This document shows, piece after piece, positions 58,881-64,000 of a stretch of DNA of 64,000 bases; position 1 is the first letter of the stretch, and every line of letters starts with the position of its first letter. Source of the DNA: Aquihabitans sp. G128 (GTDB lineage: Bacteria > Actinomycetota > Acidimicrobiia > Acidimicrobiales > Iamiaceae); the NCBI RefSeq assembly GCF_019048865.1, contig NZ_CP077604.1:558001-622000 (forward strand), given 5' to 3'. The position numbers were made by a program, and so were the translations under genes. The notes under the pieces were generated by a model. It made no database searches. It was not told where the DNA came from and worked only from the letters and a program-made list of their open reading frames with translations.

Positions 58881-59750
58881 TCAGCGGGCGGCGATGGCCT
58901 CGGCGACGGCGAGGATGCGGCGGGCGTTGTCGACGTGGAGGTTCTCGATCATGCGGCCGTTGTGGGTGACGACGCCCTTGCCCTCGGCGATGGCGGCCTC
59001 GAACGTGGCGATCAGGGCGGCGGCGTCCTCGACGGCCTCGGGGGTCGGTGCCCAGACGGCGTTGGCGGGGTCGATCTGGCTGGGGTGGATCAGCGTCTTG
59101 CCGTCGAAGCCCAGCTGGCGGCCCTGGAGGCACTCGGCCTCGAAGCCTTCCGGGTCCTTGATGTCGTTGTAGACGCCGTCGAGGATGACCTTGCCGGTGG
59201 CCCGGGCAGCCAGCAGGCACAGGCCGAGGCCGGTCAGCAGCGGCTGGCGGCCGGGCACGTGCTCGGCGTGGAGCTCCTTGGCGAGGTCGTTGGTGCCCAT
59301 GACCAGGACGGTGAGCCGCTCGGACGCGGCAGCGATGGCCTCGGCGTGGAGCATGGCCACCGGGGTCTCGACCATGGCCCAGATCTTGGTGTGGTCGGGT
59401 GCGCCGCCGGCCTCGAGACCGCGCTCGATGGCGTGGACGTCCTCGACGGAGTCGACCTTTGGCACCACCACCGCGGCCGGGCCGGCCTTGGCGGCCGCCG
59501 CGATGTCCTCGGCGTGCCACTGGGTGGTGAGCCCGTTGACCCGGATGGCCACCTCCTTGCTCCCGTACTCGCCCGACGAGGCAGCGGCGCAGACGCGCTT
59601 GCGGGCCTCGGCCTTGGCATCGGGGGCGACGGCGTCCTCGAGGTCGAGGATCAGCGCGTCGGCGGCCAGGCCCTTGGCCTTCTCGAGGGCGCGCTCGTTG
59701 GCGCCGGGCATGTAGAGGACGGAACGGCGGGGGAGGATCTGGTCGGTCAT
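58881..59750 (-). CDS. HpcH/HpaI aldolase, CitE-like (malyl-CoA thioesterase/lyase group)
   Basis: 289 residues, ATG start. TIM-barrel CitE fold: 'RRSVLYMPGANERALEKAKGL', 'LILDLEDAVAPDAK', 'VAIRVNGLTTQWHAEDI', 'VVVPKVDSVEDV', 'WAMVETPVAMLHA' and 'LIHPSQIDPANAVWAPT'. The Glu and Asp of the Mg site are present (DLEDAV, ETP). It resembles CitE-like proteins and (3S)-malyl-CoA thioesterase (Mcl2). Lies 62 bp after the related gene at 59813, so the two act together. Confidence 0.87.
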   Translation of the reverse strand: MTDQILPRRSVLYMPGANERALEKAKGLAADALILDLEDAVAPDAKAEARKRVCAAASSGEYGSKEVAIRVNGLTTQWHAEDIAAAAKAGPAAVVVPKVDSVEDVHAIERGLEAGGAPDHTKIWAMVETPVAMLHAEAIAAASERLTVLVMGTNDLAKELHAEHVPGRQPLLTGLGLCLLAARATGKVILDGVYNDIKDPEGFEAECLQGRQLGFDGKTLIHPSQIDPANAVWAPTPEAVEDAAALIATFEAAIAEGKGVVTHNGRMIENLHVDNARRILAVAEAIAAR

Positions 59751-59812
59751 GGCTCGTCTCGGGTTCGTGCGGTCGTCGTGGACAGGAGCGGGTCGGCGGG
59801 GCGGCAGGCGCG

Positions 59813-60871
59813 TCAGGCGTCGGCGAAGCCGTAGGTGGCGGCGAGCTCCGGGTCCCGGGCCGAGAGCTGCTTGGCCAGGTCGACCATGACGTGGCACTGC
59901 TTGACCGAGGCGTCGTCCTCCATCTTCCCGTCGATCATGACGGCGCCGGTGCCGTCGCCCATCTCCTCGATGACGTGGAGGGCGTGGGCGACGTCGGCCG
60001 GCTCGGGCGAGAACACCCGCTTGGCGATGTCGATCTGGACCGGGTGGAGGCTCCAGGCGCCCACGCAGCCGAGGAGGAAGGCGTTGCGGAACTGGTCTTC
60101 GCACGCAACGACGTCCTTGATGTCGCCGAACGGGCCGTAGAAGGCGAAGATGCCGTTGGCCTGGCAGGCATCGACCATGCGGGCGATGGTGTAGTGCCAG
60201 AGGTCCTGCTGGTAGGTGGTGCGCTGGCCCTCGATGTCGCCGTCGATCGGGTCCTGGCGCACCAGGTAGCCCGGGTGGCCGCCGCCCACGCGGGTGGTCT
60301 TCATGCGGCGGTCGGCGGCGAGGTCGGCGGGGCCGAGCGACAGGCCCTGCATGCGGGGGCTGGCCGAGCAGATCTCCTCGACGTTGGCCACGCCACGGGC
60401 GGTCTCGAGCAGGGCGTGCACGAGGATGGGCTTCTTGATGCCGGCCCGGGCCTCGAGCTGGGCGAGGAGGCGGTCGACGTAGTGGATGTCCTCGGCGCCC
60501 TCGACCTTCGGGACCATGATCACGTCGATCTTGTCGCCGATCTCGGTCACCAGCGTGGTGAGGTCGTCGAGCACCCAGGGGGAGTCGAGGCTGTTCACCC
60601 GGGTCCAGAGCTGGGTGTCGCCGAAGTCGGTGCTCTGGGCGATCTTCACCAGCCCGAGCCGAGCGGCTTCCTTGTTCTCCGCCTTGATGGCGTCCTCGAG
60701 GTTGCCGAGGATGATGTCGACCTTCTTCGCCAGGTCCGGGACCTTGGCCGCCATCTTCTCGTTGCTCGGGTCGAAGAAGTGGATCATCCGCGACGGGCGG
60801 AAGGGGATCTCCCGGATCGGCTCCGGCGCACCGGCGGCGAGGGGGCGGAAGAAGTCCTTCGGGTTGCGCAT
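59813..60871 (-). CDS. L-malyl-CoA/beta-methylmalyl-CoA lyase-like (Mcl1-type)
   Basis: 352 residues, ATG start. The longer Mcl1-type member of the citrate-lyase-beta family: '[35 protein letters not shown]' (Mg-site Glu/Asp in NLEDAI), '[14 protein letters not shown]', '[16 protein letters not shown]', '[14 protein letters not shown]' and '[14 protein letters not shown]'. Mcl1 cleaves malyl-CoA to glyoxylate and acetyl-CoA in the ethylmalonyl-CoA or 3-hydroxypropionate pathways. With the CitE-like partner this could be a glyoxylate-linked module; other pathway genes are not in the window. Confidence 0.83.
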   Translation of the reverse strand: MRNPKDFFRPLAAGAPEPIREIPFRPSRMIHFFDPSNEKMAAKVPDLAKKVDIILGNLEDAIKAENKEAARLGLVKIAQSTDFGDTQLWTRVNSLDSPWVLDDLTTLVTEIGDKIDVIMVPKVEGAEDIHYVDRLLAQLEARAGIKKPILVHALLETARGVANVEEICSASPRMQGLSLGPADLAADRRMKTTRVGGGHPGYLVRQDPIDGDIEGQRTTYQQDLWHYTIARMVDACQANGIFAFYGPFGDIKDVVACEDQFRNAFLLGCVGAWSLHPVQIDIAKRVFSPEPADVAHALHVIEEMGDGTGAVMIDGKMEDDASVKQCHVMVDLAKQLSARDPELAATYGFADA

Positions 60872-60982
60872 CGGGTCTCCAGTGACGAGCGGCAGGTCTG
60901 TCGGGGGAGCCTACGAAACCCGAGGTGGCGGCCCCCAATGGGCGGTGGCCGGACCACGGGTGGCCCGTGGCAGGATCTGCGG

Positions 60983-63611
60983 GTGGAGGATCCAGGGCGC
61001 GGGCCCCTGACCTGGCCGTTCGCCGGGCGAGACGCCGACCTGGCGCGTGCTGGAGGCGGAGCGGGCAGGCGGCGCCGGGTTCCTCTTGGTACTGCCGGCC
61101 GGAGCGGGCCGGACGCGGTTCCTGGCCGAGGTGGGCGCTCGCCTGGCGAGTCGCGGCCGAGCCGTCGTGCGGGTGTCAGGGGCGGCCGGGGCCGCCGGGC
61201 TCCCGTACGCCGCGGTGGCGCCCCTGCTGGCTGGTCCGGTCGGCGACGGGCCCGACGCTGCCCGCTCGGTGGTGGCCGCCCTGCGGCCCTCGTCGGCGAC
61301 CGCGTTCCTGGTCGACGACGCCGAGCTGCTCGACGCTGGATCGGCGTCGGCCATCGCCCATCTGGTGGGCCACCCCGAGGCCTTCGTCCTGGTCGCCTCG
61401 CTCGCCGGCGGCCCCCTGCCCGTCGCCCTCGCCGCCCGGTGGCGAGACGGCGACCTGGTCCGCCTCGACCTGCCGGCGCTCGATGCCGCCACGAGGGGGA
61501 GCTCGTGGAGGCCCGGCTCGAGGGGCCGGTCGACGGAGGCTCGCGGCAGTCCCTCGTGACCCGGGCGGGCGGCGACCTGGCGTTGTTGCGGGCGCTCGTC
61601 GAGGCGGCGCTGGTCTCGGGCGACCTCCGGTCGGCCGGCGGCGTCTGGCGGCTGGTGGGCGACGTGCCGCTCGGGCCGGCCTTCGTGGAGCTCGTCGGCC
61701 ACCGCCTCCGGGGGATCGGGCCCGAGGCCCGGGCCGCGCTTCGAGCTGCTCGCGATCGCCGGGCCCCTGCGGGTGGAGCCGGCGGCGGCGCTCGTCGGAC
61801 CGGAGGTCGTCGAGCAGCTGGAGACTGACGGGCTCGTCGTGGCGGCCACCGACGCCCGACGCCGGACCCGGGTGCGCGTGGCGGTGCCGGTGGTGGGCGA
61901 GGTGCTGGCCCACGAGGTCCCGCTGCTGCGGCGGCGACGCCTGCAGGTCGAGGTGGCGGGGGCGATCGACGCGCTCGTCGGCAGCGGCCAGGGCGGCCGG
62001 CGAGACCTGCTCCAGGCGGTGCGGCTCCGGCTCGATGCCGGGGGCGCCCTCGCGCCCGGCGAAGCACTCGTCGCCGCCCAGGAGGCGTGGCGCACCTTCG
62101 ATGCCGCCCTGACCGAGCGCCTGGCACGGATCGCGGTGGCCGAGGGGGCCGGCATCGAGGCCGAGATCCTGGTGGCGCGAGGCGTGGCCCAGCAGGGCCG
62201 GGCCGCCGAGGCCGATGCCGCGCTCGCGGCGCTGGTCGCGGGTGCTCGCGGCGATGCCGAGCGGGTGGCCGCCGTGGCGGCGCGTGCCGAGCTCCTCGTC
62301 TTCTTCTCCGACGCAGCCCGGACGGCGATCGCCGCCATCGAGGCCGTCGAGGCCCAGGTGGCCGATCCCGCCCTCCTCGTGGACCTGGTGGCCAAGCGCG
62401 GCCTCCTCCTGCACTCGCTCGGCGAGTCGGTCGCCGCGCTCAGCCTCCTCGAGCCGCTCCTGGACGACCTGCGCGACGACACGCTGCGCCTGGCCTGCTT
62501 CGCCGTCGCCACCGGGGCGACCGCCACCGGCCAGGGTTCGGTGGCGCTGGCCGCCTGCGACCGGGCCGAGCGGGCCGGGCGGGCCACCGGCTCCGACCCC
62601 ATGCTGGTGGAGCTGTCGCGCTGCGCGGCGCTGGGCATGCTCGGGCGGCTGGACGAGGCGATGGCCCTCACCCGCCGCCGCTACGACGAGGCGGTGGCCG
62701 ACGGTGCCCGGCACCGCCAGGCCTGGTTCGCCTGGGCTCGAGGCGGCCTGCTGATCAGCAAGGGCCACGCCGGCGCCGCGGCCCGCTGGTGCACCGAGGC
62801 CCGGGCCCTCCTGGCGGAGGTCGGCCACCGGCCCGCCGAGCGGCTGGCGGCCAACGACCTGGCCCGGGCCCTGGCCGTCGCCGGCCGCCCGGACGAAGCC
62901 GAGGCCGTGCTGGCCTCGGTCGACGAGGTCGAGTCGTCCGGCGGGCTCTTCGGCGACGATGGCGTCCGGCTGGTGGCCCAGGGCTGGATCCGCGCCGCCC
63001 GTGGCGACCACGACGGGGCGAGAGCCCTGCTCCGGCGGGCGGCCGAGGTGCACGGCGCCGTCGGCCACCACTACCCGGCGCTGCACGCCCTGGCCGACGT
63101 CGCTCGCGTGGGCGGGGTCGTCGGGGTGCAGGACGAGGTGCGGCGCCTCGCGGCGCTGGTGGAGGGCGACCTCGCCCACGCCCAGGTGCTGCTGGTCGAC
63201 GCCCTGGCGGCCGAGGACCCCGGGGCGCTGCTCGTGGCGGCCGATGCGCTCGAGCGGGTGGGCTTCGACCTCGGTGCCGCCGAGGCCGCCATGGTCGCCG
63301 CCGACCACCTGGAGCACCGGGGCGACCGCCGGGCTGCGGCGGCTGCGGCTCACCGCGCCGCGGCGCTGCTGGGCCGCTGCGGCTCGCCGGCCACGCCGGC
63401 CACGCGGGTGCGCGACGAGCCGCCGGTGCTGTCGGGGCGCGAGCAGCAGGTGGCGGCGCTGGCCGGGGCGGGTCGCTCGAACCGGGACATCGCCGAGGAG
63501 CTCGTCCTGTCGGTGCGCACCGTCGAGACCCACCTCCAGCGGGCGTACCAGAAGCTGGGCATCACCAGCCGGGACCAGCTGGGCCCGGCGCTCGCCGGGG
63601 CCGGTCGCTAG
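60983..63611 (+). pseudogene. LuxR-type ATP-binding regulator (three frameshifts)
   Basis: Joined product of about 875 residues from the GTG at 60983. N-terminal 'LTWPFAGRDADLAR' is the domain opener; a Walker A-like 'VLPAGAGRTRFL' (Arg for the usual Lys) and Walker B 'TAFLVDDAELLD' lie in the second segment. The winged-helix part and a long TPR-like region follow, then a C-terminal LuxR HTH ('[25 protein letters not shown]', '[18 protein letters not shown]'). Frame changes at about 61042-61048 (+1), 61495-61499 (-1 in a G run) and 61731-61742 (+1). Large MalT/LAL-type regulator in design. Whether the breaks are real cannot be decided here. Confidence 0.8.
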
Positions 63612-63647
63612 CTCGGACCATCCCGAGCGCGGCGCTGGCGAGGGGGA

Positions 63648-63695
63648 CCCCGGCCCCGGGCTCCGTGATGGAGGTCCGGGGCACCGGGGCCGGGG
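63648..63695. terminator. GC-rich inverted repeat after the LuxR gene
   Basis: CCCCGGCCCCG (63648-63658) pairs with CGGGGCCGGGG (63685-63695) across a 26-nt loop, 37 bases past the stop. A candidate terminator; the rest of 63612-63875 holds nothing recognisable. Confidence 0.4.
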
Positions 63696-63875
63696 TGGAC
63701 CGGCGCGCAGGGTGGCGCCGGCAACCGAGCTCCCGAGCGGTCCCGCCGGGGACGCGGGTCCCCGAACCGCCCGGGTGCTCAGGCCGGGGGGAGAGCACCG
63801 ACACCTGACCACGGGAGGGCCGCTCGGCGCATCGTGGCGCGCTACGTCACCTGCGGGCCGGGACTACGTAGGGGC

Positions 63876-64000
63876 TCAGGAGGGGACCGGCGGGTAGCCG
63901 GCCAGGTGGTGCAGGACCGTCTCGTAGTGGGCGCCCACGTCGATCCGGGTGATGTCGTCCAACCGGATGCTCCGGGTGTCGTCGGCCCACTCGGCGGCGC
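63876..64000 (-). CDS. C-terminal end of an unknown protein (partial)
   Basis: The minus strand is open from the window end to a TGA at 63876. The last 40 residues contain 'EWADDTRSIRLDDITRIDVG' and 'HYETVLHHLAGYP', like the terminal strand-helix of a beta-rich domain; a WYL-like end is a weak possibility. The start lies outside the window. Confidence 0.5.
   Translation of the reverse strand, partial: AAEWADDTRSIRLDDITRIDVGAHYETVLHHLAGYPPVPS

Overview
The window is very GC-rich (roughly 70-75% by eye), gene-dense DNA from an actinobacterium. The gene set fits a free-living Actinomycetota member, and I infer the class Acidimicrobiia. The clues are an F420-type luciferase-like oxidoreductase, two PF10118 'metal-dependent hydrolases', a DUF222/13E12-type HNH protein under a LexA box, a DUF4214 secreted protein, a fatty acyl-CoA reductase/HAD fusion, frequent GTG starts and many leaderless-looking TA(G/C)(G/C)GT promoters. 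The class assignment is inference; a 16S rRNA or marker-gene search would settle it.

Layout. 1-1695: C-terminal part of a large ATPase-type regulator. 1710-8315 (minus): five tightly coupled genes (acyl-CoA reductase-HAD, Zn alcohol dehydrogenase, NTF2-like, LarA-like, PlsC-like) facing a TetR regulator across a perfect 16-bp palindrome; this is the best candidate for an undescribed (lipid) pathway. 9014-9858: non-coding, with a long hairpin and a duplicated ~170-bp unit. 9859-12357: cell-wall genes ddl (frameshifted) and murF, divergent. 12386-17617: MFS exporter, small Zn-ribbon protein, 2-hydroxyacid dehydrogenase, J-domain protein with an ACG in place of a start codon, VOC protein, amidase. 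17581-22112: KdpDE-like two-component pair facing a KimA-type APC permease plus an OB-fold protein, a likely potassium module. 22233-29186: tRNA-Val, AraC/VOC pair, F420-type oxidoreductase, hydrolases, a cytochrome-b-like membrane protein, a GH18 lipoprotein, an HNH protein, tRNA-Trp. 29297-34742: SOS-boxed dinB, a coiled-coil protein, a UBP zinc finger, a sialidase-fold lipoprotein, a threonine aldolase-like enzyme. 34870-41919: a Gly-rich membrane protein, two GT39/YkcB-like glycosyltransferases, a response regulator and a sensor kinase in one direction. 41923-52918: PF10118 protein, alkyl-sulfatase, SOS-boxed DUF222-HNH, esterase-like lipoprotein lacking its serine, MBL hydrolase, ABC1/UbiB kinase, DUF421, glutamate dehydrogenase. 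52986-54028: an IS481 element sitting exactly on the stop codon of an aminotransferase gene. 54030-64000: aminotransferase, two tiny overlapping genes, a DUF4214 secreted protein, a CitE/malyl-CoA-lyase pair, a LuxR-type ATPase regulator broken by three indels, and the end of an unknown gene.

At least seven otherwise convincing genes carry single frameshifts or small clusters of them (ddl, the LLM oxidoreductase, the 24461 gene, an HNH gene, one glycosyltransferase, one sensor kinase, and the LuxR gene with three). Most are equivalent to one extra base. Because they include ddl, sequencing or assembly error is more likely than real gene decay; the affected entries are joined across the shift. 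tRNA-Val(CAC) and tRNA-Trp(CCA) are the only RNA genes seen; I saw no rRNA, CRISPR array or prophage.
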